A stretch of 64,000 nt of DNA from CAYOZN01 sp964408455 (GTDB taxonomy: Bacteria > Planctomycetota > Phycisphaerae > UBA1845 > UTPLA1). The notes under the pieces are model-generated. The model was not told the DNA's origin and made no database searches. It saw only the letters and a list, made by a program, of their open reading frames with translations. The number at the start of each line of letters is the position of its first letter. Within the stretch, counting starts at the first letter, position 1. A program made the position numbers and the translations under genes. Location: contig CAYOZN010000017.1 in NCBI GenBank assembly GCA_964408455.1, positions 46,708-110,707 on the forward strand, written 5' to 3'. This document shows positions 51,150 through 58,827 of this stretch, piece after piece.

Positions 51150-51602
51150 CTACCGCCCCACACCTTCGCCGGTCTCCGGCGGCCCTTTCGCCAAGTGCGC
51201 CGGCAACGGCGTGCCGCACTCGGGGCACCGCTCGCCTTCGCAGGCGTGCACATCATAACCGCACGTGCGGCATTCGTGGGCCTGCCGAAACACTTCCAGC
51301 GGTTCCAGGGCCACGGCATAGTCCTGAACGAGAAGTATGACGCATCCGATGAGCAAAACGGCTGTGACTGCAATCCAGGGCCGTCGCCACAGCAATGAGA
51401 CAATCATCACCGCCAGAAATCCGAGGATCAGGCAGAACAGGTTGAGATGCGACCGCAGCCGGCGATGCCGCACGACGGCGCGGCAGGCGTGGCACTCCCG
51501 CACGCCGAAGGCCTTCAGCGACTGTGCGCCCGTCAAGATGAATTCGTCGCCGCAGTTGGGGCACTGGTGGCGCATTTCCGGCAGGCCCTCATCCATTTTC
51601 AT
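51150..51602 (-). CDS. Zinc-ribbon membrane protein, array copy 2
   Basis: A 150-residue intact member of the array. N-terminal ribbon (CPNCGDEF ... ECHACRAVV), two membrane helices (LNLFCLILGFLAVMIVSLLW; WIAVTAVLLIGCVILLVQDY), a linker (LEPLEVFRQAHE) and C-terminal ribbon CRTCGYDVHACEGERCPECG, ending PLPAHLAKG. The layout suggests a small membrane protein with zinc ribbons on both sides of a helical hairpin. The function is unknown. The start is ambiguous between ATG 51602 and the ATG two codons later, which is better spaced from GAGG. Confidence 0.75.
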   Translation of the reverse strand: MKMDEGLPEMRHQCPNCGDEFILTGAQSLKAFGVRECHACRAVVRHRRLRSHLNLFCLILGFLAVMIVSLLWRRPWIAVTAVLLIGCVILLVQDYAVALEPLEVFRQAHECRTCGYDVHACEGERCPECGTPLPAHLAKGPPETGEGVGR

Positions 51603-51626
51603 GCCTCGTGGTCCATCAATGCGACG

Positions 51627-52046
51627 TCATGCGGTCTTTCGCGGCTGCTTTGCCAGGTGCGCCGGCAATGGCGTGCCACACTCAGGGCACTTGTCGCCGA
51701 ACGTCGTGCGTACATCATAGCCACAGGCGCGGCATTCGTGGGGCCTTCGCACCACGACGACGCGCCGGATCAGCATGCAGGCCACACCGATTGTCCCGGC
51801 GGGCAGCAGCAGGCATGTCGATTCGCATGGACCGACGAAGATGCCGCGGCGGAGGGCCAGCACGATGATGGCCAGGGACAGCAGGCCCCATCCCGCCAGC
51901 AGGCCGATGCACCACCGCGGCGTGCGGGCCCGCAGGAGGGCGTGGCACTGCCGGCACTCTCCGCCCGGCCAGCTGTCCGCGGGGCCATTCCCGGCGGGAA
52001 TGACCGCGTTGCAGTGCGGGCAGTGCAGGGCGTTGCTGCGGGTCAT
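51627..52046 (-). CDS. Zinc-ribbon membrane protein, array copy 3
   Basis: A 139-residue member. It opens MTRSNALHCPHCNAVI, with a second knuckle ECRQCHALL, two helices (IGLLAGWGLLSLAIIVLALR; TCLLLPAGTIGVACMLIRRV) and the C-terminal ribbon CRACGYDVRTTFGDKCPECG. The end PLPAHLAKQP is nearly identical to copy 2, showing common ancestry. The start ATG is at 52046. It is 24 bases beyond the start of copy 2, in the same direction. Confidence 0.75.
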   Translation of the reverse strand: MTRSNALHCPHCNAVIPAGNGPADSWPGGECRQCHALLRARTPRWCIGLLAGWGLLSLAIIVLALRRGIFVGPCESTCLLLPAGTIGVACMLIRRVVVVRRPHECRACGYDVRTTFGDKCPECGTPLPAHLAKQPRKTA

Positions 52047-52097
52047 GGTCGTTTGGCGCCGCGCGGCCGCGGGAAAGTGCCGCGACCGCGGACCAGG

Positions 52098-52520
52098 TCA
52101 CTCCGGGCGTTTGAGCAGGTGCGGCGGCAACGCGGTGCCGCATTCGGGGCACTTTTCGCCAGTGCAAGCGTGTACATCATACCCGCATGTGCGGCAGTCG
52201 TGTGCCCGGCGGTGGATCTCAAAGGGGCGCGATACGATAAAGATTACCACGGCGGCGACCTCAAGCAACACGAATATTAATGCGGGCATCGTATTGGTTG
52301 GCCCGCTTACGGGTGTGAAGATTGCCATCGCGTAGCCCCAGTACAGAACCGCTGCGGCCAGAGCGAAGATGACGGCCCGGCGCCGCCACCGGCTGGTGTG
52401 GAACTGTGTCTTGCAGGACAGGCACTCAAGGATGGAGAAGCCGCCCTTCTGCGCGGCGTTCTTGAGCGCACACCCGCAGACGGGGCACACATGGTAAAAT
52501 GGCCCGCGAAGACGTTTCAT
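52098..52520 (-). CDS. Zinc-ribbon membrane protein, array copy 4
   Basis: A 140-residue member. N-terminal ribbon CPVCGCAL ... ECLSCKTQF, then TSRWRRRAVIFALAAAVLYW (first helix, basic start) and a second helix (ALIFVLLEVAAVVIFIVSRP), then FEIHRRAHDCRTCGYDVHAC and CPECGTALPPHL. The TSRWRRRA(V/I) and RPFEIHRR stretches are shared with copy 5, so these two are the closest pair in the array and probably the most recent duplication. Confidence 0.75.
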   Translation of the reverse strand: MKRLRGPFYHVCPVCGCALKNAAQKGGFSILECLSCKTQFHTSRWRRRAVIFALAAAVLYWGYAMAIFTPVSGPTNTMPALIFVLLEVAAVVIFIVSRPFEIHRRAHDCRTCGYDVHACTGEKCPECGTALPPHLLKRPE

Positions 52521-52604
52521 GTCTAATGCCTTGCCATCTCCGCAGCCATCTCATTCGCTTTGCCGCCGCTGTGTTCGCAGGTGCGCCGGCAATGGCGTGC
52601 CGCA

Positions 52605-52988
52605 TTAAGGGCACCGCTCGCCGGTGCACGCATGCACATCATACCCGCACACGCGGCAGCCGTGCGGGCGGCGGTGGATCTCGAAGGGGCGCAATGCGAG
52701 GAAGATCGGCACGGCGGCAATTTCGGCCCCGACGAAGGCGAAAACGGGCAGCGGCCTGGACCGCACGTTCAGAGGTGTGGCGATCGCGAAGATGCCGTAC
52801 GAGAAAGCCGCGGCCAGAGCGAGGACGATGGCCCGCCGCCGCCACCGGCTGGTGCGGAGAATGGCACGGCAGGAGCGGCATTCGAATCTGCCGAGCTTGA
52901 CGAACTTCGCATCGCCCAATCGCCTGAACTCGAACCCACAGCAGGGGCACTTGTAGAGAATTAACTCGCGTAGAGAACGTATTGCCAT
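52605..52988 (-). CDS. Zinc-ribbon membrane protein, array copy 5 (premature stop)
   Basis: A 127-residue product close to copy 4 (TSRWRRRAIVLALAAAFSYG; RPFEIHRRPHGCRVCGYDVH). The frame stops at TAA directly after TGERCP, where all intact relatives read GAA (CPECG). Reading on in the same frame gives CGTPLPAHLRTQRRQSE and a stop at 52551, so the ancestral end is still present. A single G-to-T change would make this nonsense codon. The product lacks the final Cys of its C-terminal ribbon, so it may not bind zinc there. It could be a recent pseudogene or a sequencing error. Confidence 0.7.
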   Translation of the reverse strand: MAIRSLRELILYKCPCCGFEFRRLGDAKFVKLGRFECRSCRAILRTSRWRRRAIVLALAAAFSYGIFAIATPLNVRSRPLPVFAFVGAEIAAVPIFLALRPFEIHRRPHGCRVCGYDVHACTGERCP

Positions 52989-53012
52989 CCCATCGCTTTT
53001 CCAGCGGATACG

Positions 53013-53537
53013 TCAATCGCCCTTCGGCATCGGCTTCAGAACATGCTCCGGCAGCGGTGTGCCGCACTCGGGGCATATGTTGCCGGAAGTCGAGCGTACG
53101 TCGTAACCGCACGTGCCGCAATGTTCGCCGCGCCGGCCGCCGCGGAGGTGCCAGGGCCGCATGGCGCCACACTCGGGGCACTTGTTGCCGGGGGCGGCGT
53201 GCAGGTCATAGCCGCAGGCGCGGCAGACGTGAGGCTCGCGGAACATGTGGGCGCGCGGCAGGATGAGGAACAGCGCCAGCGGGGCCGCCAGCAGGAGGCA
53301 CAGGATGGCGGCGCTGAAGAACGTGATGCTGTGGCCCGCGCGGATGCCGGCATAGACCGGAAGCGCGACCGTGAGCAGGAAGATGGCCTCGACGAAGAGC
53401 CAGTCGCGCAGGCGGTTGATGCGCAAGAGGGAATGGCAGCGGCCACACTCCAGCTGCGGCCACGGGGGCGGGCTGGATGTGTCGCGGAGCAGGCGGGCCT
53501 GGCATCGCGGGCACTGGATGGCGAAGGGGCTTGTCAT
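53013..53537 (-). CDS. Zinc-ribbon membrane protein, array copy 6 with duplicated C-terminal ribbon
   Basis: A 174-residue member. N-terminal ribbon CPRCQARL ... ECGRCHSLL, helices (WLFVEAIFLLTVALPVYAGI; FFSAAILCLLLAAPLALFLI), then ribbon CRACGYDLHAAPGNKCPECG, a short basic linker (RPWHLRGGRRGEH) and a second ribbon CGTCGYDVRSTSGNICPECG, ending PLPEHVLKP. The two C-terminal ribbons are about 30 residues apart and most likely arose by an in-frame internal duplication. It is the only copy with three ribbons. Start ATG 53537. Confidence 0.78.
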   Translation of the reverse strand: MTSPFAIQCPRCQARLLRDTSSPPPWPQLECGRCHSLLRINRLRDWLFVEAIFLLTVALPVYAGIRAGHSITFFSAAILCLLLAAPLALFLILPRAHMFREPHVCRACGYDLHAAPGNKCPECGAMRPWHLRGGRRGEHCGTCGYDVRSTSGNICPECGTPLPEHVLKPMPKGD

Positions 53538-53588
53538 GAGTCCTGTGCATCGCTCGGACTTCGCCCAACGGCGCGAGGCCGCGGCCCA

Positions 53589-54008
53589 CTAGGGCGGATT
53601 CCTGATGTGCCGCGGCGGCAACCACCTGCCGCATTCGGGGCACTTGTCATGGAAAGTCGAGCGTACGTCGTACCCGCACGAGGCGCAACGTTTCCCGCCC
53701 AGTAGCACGCGGGCGGGCCTCATCTGCACCCAGGCGGCTGAAAAGACGATGGAAGCAAGTGCCAGCACTACGGCGGAGGTGTATCGCAAGCTGCCGCCGT
53801 ATCTCGAGGGTATGGCCTGCAACGCCGCCATCATTGCACATATGGCTGCGGCCATTCCCACCGTGTTGCGGCGGGCATTGAGAATCAAGAGAGCGTGACA
53901 GCTCGGGCACTTGACGGGCGCATTCTCCTGGTTGGCGACAGAAATGTCGCGCGACAGCTTTCCGCCACAGGCGGGACAGTGGATCGCAAAGATGCGAAAG
54001 CTGGCCAT
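53589..54008 (-). CDS. Zinc-ribbon membrane protein, array copy 7
   Basis: A 139-residue member beginning MASFRIFAIHCPACGGKLSR, second knuckle KCPSCHALL, helices (GMAAAICAMMAALQAI; YTSAVVLALASIVFSAAWVQ), then a shortened linker and the ribbon CASCGYDVRSTFHDKCPECG. The end WLPPRHIRNPP differs from other copies. The frame is open upstream to copy 8's C-terminal remnant, so a readthrough fusion is possible in principle; ATG 54008 gives the family-like N-terminus. Confidence 0.75.
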   Translation of the reverse strand: MASFRIFAIHCPACGGKLSRDISVANQENAPVKCPSCHALLILNARRNTVGMAAAICAMMAALQAIPSRYGGSLRYTSAVVLALASIVFSAAWVQMRPARVLLGGKRCASCGYDVRSTFHDKCPECGRWLPPRHIRNPP

Positions 54009-54070
54009 TGTTCGAGCGACATTGTCGTCCGGCAACGGCGTATTGGCTAGCCAATCGCGGCGGCGCGAGC

Positions 54071-54271
54071 TTAGCCTTTGGCCCATTTGCCAGGTGTGTT
54101 GGCAGCGCGTGCCGCACTCAGGGGTTTTTTCCTAACCGCTGAGCCTATCGGTGCGGCACGCCCCGTATGGCAGCCCGGACACTCAATGCGAGTCCTCTGC
54201 CAAAAGGGACGGCCGCGCGGCGTATGGACATTGGTACCGCAGGCCGGGCAGCGAAAGCGGATGATGCTCAT
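54071..54271 (-). pseudogene. Zinc-ribbon protein remnant, array copy 8
   Basis: A decayed copy. MSIIRFRCPACGTNVHTPRG and RIECPGCHTGRA keep the N-terminal ribbon. The helices and the first knuckle of the C-terminal ribbon are missing. After a run of six A and four C (minus strand, about 54121-54130) a different frame reads PECGTRCQHTW, the remains of the C-terminal CPECG. So it has lost an internal segment and gained a frameshift in the homopolymer. The frame as read ends with unrelated residues at 54071. Confidence 0.6.
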
Positions 54272-54396
54272 CAGTCGCATTGTTCACGTTCTCAGCCTCG
54301 CCACACCAGTTTGCCTGAAGCGCTGAAACGGTACCTCTTGTGCTCCGCGCATACTCGCCGTGCAAGCACGTCGGCTAAATGTCCCCAGCCGGCTCC

Positions 54397-54433
54397 TCCC
54401 TCAATCCCTTAATCCCTCAGTCCCTCAATCCCT
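54397..54433. repeat. Simple-sequence repeat at the right edge of the array
   Basis: Tandem units of the TCAATCCCT type with variants TTAATCCCT and CAGTCCCT. It lies at the opposite end of the array from the AT-rich repeat at 50643 and just at the 3' end of the CPBP gene. Confidence 0.75.
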
Positions 54434-55250
54434 ACGCCGCCGCCGCCCAGCCCGACAGTGTCGCAATAATGTCATACATCGCATGGCACCCCACCGCCAC
54501 GCCGAAGCCGCGAACGACGAACACGCAGGCGAGATAGGCCCCCGCCGCGGTGCGGAAGGCGAAGCGGGCCGTATCCCACGTGTCGTTGCCGATGGGGGCG
54601 TAGTGGTGCAGGCCGAAGAGCAGCGACGAGAAGATGACCGCGAGTGCCACGCCGGCGGCCTGCTTCATGCCGAGGGTGTCGATGAGCAGGAAGGTGAGCA
54701 GCGAAATGCCGATGAGGCGAAAGAGCAGCTCCTCGTAAATGCCGGCCCCGATGGAAAGCAGCAGATCATCCCAGGGGGCGGCGGGCCCGCGCGCGGCGGC
54801 CAGCGGCGTCACGGACGATGGGCCGCTCAGGGCGGTCAGCCCCGGCAGCCACTGGTGGAAGAAAAAGAGCGGAATGGCCCAGAGCACGCTTTCACCGGCC
54901 ATGCCGGCCAGCGGCTGAAGACCGATCTTCCACGGATAGCGGCTGGCGATCTGCCAGAACAGAAGCACGATGATCAGCACGATGCCGGGCAGATAGGCCC
55001 CGCTGGCCCCGAAGAGGCTGAAGAGCCAGTGGAGGATTACCTGCGCGGCGAGCTGCTGATCGGTCGCACGACCGTGCAGCACGGCCATGCCGATCTCGTA
55101 GGCGAGCACGAGGGGAAGCACGAAGACGAGACACTGGAGTGGACGGTGGGTGATGTCCCAATACGACTTGGCGTCCGCATCGCGTTTCTTGCGCCGTGGG
55201 CGGCGCGTCTGGGCCTTCGGCGGCCGGGGTCGTTTGGTGCGAGGCGGCAT
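54432..55250 (-). CDS. CPBP family intramembrane glutamic endopeptidase
   Basis: A 272-residue membrane protein with about eight helices. CPBP/Abi motifs are GAGIYEELLFRLIGISLL (EExxR-type Glu pair and Arg), SSLLFGLHHYAP (His) and GCHAMYDIIATL (His/Asp region). This is the prenyl-endopeptidase-like family of intramembrane proteases. The N-terminus is basic (PPRTKRPRPPKAQTRRPRRK). ATG 55250 is used; the longer open frame to 55415 overlaps the divergent gene's start. The two start codons are only 29 bases apart, so the promoters of both genes must overlap the opposite coding regions. Confidence 0.85.
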   Translation of the reverse strand: MPPRTKRPRPPKAQTRRPRRKKRDADAKSYWDITHRPLQCLVFVLPLVLAYEIGMAVLHGRATDQQLAAQVILHWLFSLFGASGAYLPGIVLIIVLLFWQIASRYPWKIGLQPLAGMAGESVLWAIPLFFFHQWLPGLTALSGPSSVTPLAAARGPAAPWDDLLLSIGAGIYEELLFRLIGISLLTFLLIDTLGMKQAAGVALAVIFSSLLFGLHHYAPIGNDTWDTARFAFRTAAGAYLACVFVVRGFGVAVGCHAMYDIIATLSGWAAAA

Positions 55251-55279
55251 GGGTGTATATTTGACGCGAGGATAGCAGG

Positions 55280-56119
55280 ATGCAACGCGAAATGGCGGCG
55301 CAAAAACACACAGCGAAGCGACGAGTTGATCTGCGCGCCGCCGATCGCATGCGCGCGCGACGAAGAACATCCGGCGGCGCGGCGGCGATGGCGCCGCAGC
55401 ATGTGAATTCCGCACAACGGCGTCGCCAATCGCCGCCGGTCGGCGTCAAGGGCGCTGCATCCGACACTCCGACGCAGCTGTTGGTAATCTACGAGCGGCT
55501 TTTCGGCGCCTTCGGGCCGCAGCACTGGTGGCCGGGGGACGGGCCGACCGAGATCATCATCGGGGCGATCCTGACGCAGAACACGAACTGGAAGAACGTC
55601 GAGAAGGCCATCGCGAACCTGCGGTCGGCAGGGCTGATCGACTGGCGGGCGTTGCTGGACGTGCCGGTCAAAGAGCTTGCGGAGCAGATACGACCGGCGG
55701 GCTACTACAACGTGAAGGCGCGGCGGCTGAAGCACTTTGTCGAGTGGCTCTGGCAACGCCATGGCGGGCGGCTGGATGCGCTGAAGCGGCAGACGTGGCC
55801 GAGCCTGCGCGAGGAACTGCTTGACATTCACGGCATCGGGCCGGAGACGGCCGATTCGATCCTGCTCTACGCGCTGGATCAACCGACGTTTGTCGTGGAT
55901 GCGTATACCCGGCGGCTGGCCGGACGGCATGGTCTGACACCGGCGGATGCGAGCTACGACACGCTCAAGGCGCTGTTCGAGGAGAACCTGCCTCGCGATC
56001 GCCGGCTGTTCAACGAGTATCACGCGCTGATTGTGGCGGTGGCGAAGCGGCACTGCCGGTCGCGGGCGAGCTGCGCCGGCTGCCCGCTGGAATCGTTGCC
56101 GCACGACGAGGCGATTTGA
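55280..56119 (+). CDS. HhH-GPD DNA glycosylase, endonuclease III-related
   Basis: A 279-residue repair enzyme. A basic N-terminal tail (1-60) precedes the HhH-GPD fold: TEIIIGAILTQNTNWKNVEK, the hairpin ELLDIHGIGPETADSILLYA and the catalytic Asp in VVDAYTRRL. The C-terminus has HCRSRASCAGCPL, three of the four Cys usual for the endonuclease III iron-sulphur loop. This resembles the MagIII/COG2231 branch, which removes alkylated bases, rather than Nth itself. GAGGA lies 7 bases before ATG 55280. Confidence 0.85.
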   Translation: MQREMAAQKHTAKRRVDLRAADRMRARRRTSGGAAAMAPQHVNSAQRRRQSPPVGVKGAASDTPTQLLVIYERLFGAFGPQHWWPGDGPTEIIIGAILTQNTNWKNVEKAIANLRSAGLIDWRALLDVPVKELAEQIRPAGYYNVKARRLKHFVEWLWQRHGGRLDALKRQTWPSLREELLDIHGIGPETADSILLYALDQPTFVVDAYTRRLAGRHGLTPADASYDTLKALFEENLPRDRRLFNEYHALIVAVAKRHCRSRASCAGCPLESLPHDEAI

Positions 56120-56149
56120 AATCCTACCGGAGCTGGATGCTCGCTCCTG

Positions 56150-56306
56150 CACTGCTTGAAGCAGTGGCACACGTCGCCGGTCACTCTGTTACCGGCACTG
56201 CTTGAAGCAGTGGCACACGTCGCCGGTCACTCTGTTACCGGCACTGCTTGAAGCAGTGGCACACGTCGCCGCTCTGTTACCGGCACTGCTTGAAGCAGTG
56301 GCACAC
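56150..56306. repeat. Tandem array of four palindromic units
   Basis: A unit made of the palindrome CACTGCTTGAAGCAGTG followed by GCACAC starts at 56150, 56196, 56242 and 56284 (periods 46, 46 and 42). The intervening stretches are also nearly identical and form a second hairpin (CCGGT...ACCGG, with CACTCTGTT in the loop). It follows the stop of the glycosylase gene by 30 bases. Related units occur at 62140-62244. Confidence 0.9.
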
Positions 56307-56423
56307 GGGCTTCAACGTGCCGGGGCCGTGCGCGAACGCCTCGCGACAGGCCGGTGCATCGATGCACGACGAGCCCGTCCGCGAGGCGTTCGGGTGAGAA
56401 ACTCAGGACTTTGCCGAGCGGTC

Positions 56424-56609
56424 TCAGACCATCGTCTTATCGCGATACTTCTTGTATCCGATGATGACGGCGATCAGCAGGACGACGGCCACGCCCTGCC
56501 ACCAGTGAAAGACAAAGAGGCCAGGATCGTCTTCGATGGGCGCGGGAGTGGTGGGCATATCCTCGGCAGCTTCCTGCGCCAGCATCAGTAAGCGCGTCCA
56601 CATGTGCAT
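56424..56609 (-). CDS. Small single-pass membrane protein (61 aa)
   Basis: A 61-residue product. The N-terminus is polar with acidic residues (AQEAAEDMPTTPAPIEDDPG), then a helix (WWQGVAVVLLIAVIIGY) and a basic end (KKYRDKTMV). AGGAG is 4-5 bases before ATG 56609. It is divergent from hutH. The function is unknown; the clear ribosome site and helix make it likely real. Confidence 0.65.
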   Translation of the reverse strand: MHMWTRLLMLAQEAAEDMPTTPAPIEDDPGLFVFHWWQGVAVVLLIAVIIGYKKYRDKTMV

Positions 56610-56794
56610 TCAACTCCTGTTCAAGAAAAGACTTCGCATCGACGGCTCAGAGCTCTGTGGCGCGCCTCGGCGGCGGCGCGGCCGGTCGGGCTTCTCAAGG
56701 TGCCTATCGCGTACTTAATCGGCCGTCCGGCCGAATGTCAAGCCGGGGAGGCCGGCTGGCCGCGCGACGGCGCGGTTTCTATACTGCGGCGGAT

Positions 56795-58342
56795 ATGGAA
56801 GATACGGATCACGGCAGCAGTACGCAGACGATCGATCTGGGCGACCTACCTCTCACGCTGGAACGGCTGGACGAAGCGTACGATCGGCCCGTGCGTCCGC
56901 ACATATCGACCGCCGCATGGGACCGGGTGCGGCGCAGCCGTGCGGAGATCGAGCGCCACCTGGCATCGGGGAGGGTGGTGTACGGCGTTAATACCGGCTT
57001 CGGCAAGCTCTGCCAGGTGCGCATCCCGCCGGACCAGCTCGCCCGGTTGCAGGAGAACCTGCTGGTCTCGCACGCGGTGGGCGTCGGTGTGCCGGTGCCG
57101 GCACCAATTGTCCGTTGGATGCTTCTGTTCAAGATCAATGCGCTGTTGGCGGGCGCGAGCGGCATACAGCCGGCATGCGTGGAGCTGCTGGCCGAGATGC
57201 TCGCGCGCGACATGCTGCCAGTGGTGCCGTCGCGGGGTTCGCTGGGCGCGAGCGGCGATCTGGCCCCACTGGCCCACCTGGTGCTGCCGTTGATCGGGCG
57301 CGGGACGGTGACGCTGGACGGCGAATCGATGCCGGCGGCGGCGGCGCTGGCGCGATGTGGGCTGGAGCCGGTCCGGTTGGGGGCGAAGGACGGGCTGGCC
57401 CTGATCAACGGGACGCAACTGATTCTGTCGTATGCGGCGGCGATCTGCGTTCGGGCGCGGCGGCTCGCCAAGCTGGCCGACATCATCGCGACGATGTCGC
57501 TGGAGGCATACCGCGGCAGCCTGGCGCCATTTCACGAGCAGCTGATCGCGTTGCGACCGCACGCCGGCGCGGTCGAGACGAGCGCGAACGTCCGCCTGCT
57601 GATGCGCGACAGCGAGATCCTGACATCGCACGCGAACTGCGACAAGGTGCAGGACCCGTACAGCCTGCGCTGCATCGCGCAGGTGCACGGCGCCTGCCGC
57701 GACGCGTTGCGCCACGCGTGTGACACCGTCGGCGTCGAGCTGAACGCGGTGACCGACAACCCGATCGTGGTGGACGGCGAGATTATCAGCGGCGGCAACT
57801 TTCACGGCGAACCGCTGGCACTGGTGCTGGATTATCTGTGCATCGCGCTGACGGAGTGGGCGTCGATTTCGGAGCGGCGGGTGTACCTGCTGCTCTCGGG
57901 GCCGGACGGGCTGCCGACGCTGCTGATGAAGGACACGGGGCTAAACAGCGGATTCATGATTCCCCAATACACGGCGGCCGCGATGGTGAACGAATGCAAG
58001 GTCCTCTCGACGCCGGCGAGCGTGGACTCGATTCCCACCAGCCTGGGTCAAGAGGATCACGTCAGCATGGGCGCGACGTCGGCATTGAAGTGCTGGGAGG
58101 TCCTCGACCGGGCGGAAACGGCGCTGGCGGTGGAACTGGTGTGTGCGGCACAGGCGCTGGACTATCGGCTGCCGGTCAAGCCGGGGGCCGGACCGCGGCG
58201 TGCCCTTGAGGCGGTGCGGAAGCGCATCGCCCACAGCGAGGAGGACCACCTTTTGGGTGACGACCTTCTGGCGGGACTGGAGCTGCTGCGAAGCGGGGCA
58301 ATCCTCTCGGCGGTCGAATCGGAGATTGGTGTGCTGCATTAG
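56795..58342 (+). CDS. hutH: Histidine ammonia-lyase
   Basis: A 515-residue cytoplasmic enzyme that deaminates histidine to urocanate, the first step of histidine use. The MIO cofactor forms from Ala152-Ser153-Gly154 in GASGDLAPLAHL. Other motifs are VVYGVNTGFGKLCQ, NGTQLILSYAA, VQDPYSLRC and QEDHVSMGA. The rest of the hut pathway is absent here, so a tyrosine or phenylalanine lyase is an alternative, though His-type motifs fit better. A TATACT lies 9 bases before ATG 56795, so the mRNA may be nearly leaderless. Confidence 0.92.
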   Translation: MEDTDHGSSTQTIDLGDLPLTLERLDEAYDRPVRPHISTAAWDRVRRSRAEIERHLASGRVVYGVNTGFGKLCQVRIPPDQLARLQENLLVSHAVGVGVPVPAPIVRWMLLFKINALLAGASGIQPACVELLAEMLARDMLPVVPSRGSLGASGDLAPLAHLVLPLIGRGTVTLDGESMPAAAALARCGLEPVRLGAKDGLALINGTQLILSYAAAICVRARRLAKLADIIATMSLEAYRGSLAPFHEQLIALRPHAGAVETSANVRLLMRDSEILTSHANCDKVQDPYSLRCIAQVHGACRDALRHACDTVGVELNAVTDNPIVVDGEIISGGNFHGEPLALVLDYLCIALTEWASISERRVYLLLSGPDGLPTLLMKDTGLNSGFMIPQYTAAAMVNECKVLSTPASVDSIPTSLGQEDHVSMGATSALKCWEVLDRAETALAVELVCAAQALDYRLPVKPGAGPRRALEAVRKRIAHSEEDHLLGDDLLAGLELLRSGAILSAVESEIGVLH

Positions 58343-58564
58343 GGGCCATCATCAAGAACCCAGGCGACAACGGCGGGACGCCGGTGCCGCGCTTTTCGCG
58401 GAAAAACGTTTGATCGATCGCAGCAACGGCGAAGCATTCGGGGCGGCATTTCTTGACCCGGGCTGGGGAAAACGTTCATAATCGCTCATGCAGAGACGAA
58501 CCCCTCGCGGAGTTGCGGCATGTTTGCCGTGCCGCGATCAGGACAGCCATTGGAGCAGAACGAC

Positions 58565-58708
58565 ATGCTGAGCGGATTTCTGTGCTGGGCGATCGAGCTG
58601 ATGTACAACCTGCCTCAACGAATACTGGACGACATGTTCGGCTTCTTCGGGCTTGAAGCGCCGGAGATTCCGGACTTTGTCGGTTCAGTATTTGGCTGCA
58701 ACGTGTAG
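58565..58708 (+). CDS. Small amphipathic protein (47 aa), unknown function
   Basis: A 47-residue frame beginning MLSGFLCWAIELMYNLPQRI, with LDDMFGFFGLEAPEIPDFVG. It has one hydrophobic segment and several aromatic residues. GGAGCAG lies about 9 bases upstream. It follows hutH by 220 bases. It could be a real short protein or chance; no family is recognised. Confidence 0.5.
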   Translation: MLSGFLCWAIELMYNLPQRILDDMFGFFGLEAPEIPDFVGSVFGCNV

Positions 58709-58751
58709 CGTCGCGACACGGCGCACTCAGCGGAGCGATCTGGAATCAAGC

Positions 58752-58785
58752 AAAAACCCCCACACGGCCGGGCCGCGCGGGGGTT
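58752..58785 (-). terminator. Rho-independent terminator after the first TlpA-like gene
   Basis: An inverted repeat with arms 58755-58769 and 58771-58785 (AACCCCC at the base, GGCC near the tip) is followed on the minus strand by TTTT. It lies 43 bases past the stop of the minus-strand gene ending at 58828. Confidence 0.75.
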
Positions 58786-58827
58786 GTGACGTTGCATACT
58801 GGGAGTGACTTGTCGCTGGTAGCGCCG

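Noticed and set aside
56150..56306. Possible CRISPR array (regular 46-base period)
   Set aside because: The parts between the repeated units are nearly identical to one another, not unique spacers, and no cas genes are nearby. It is a tandem palindromic repeat.
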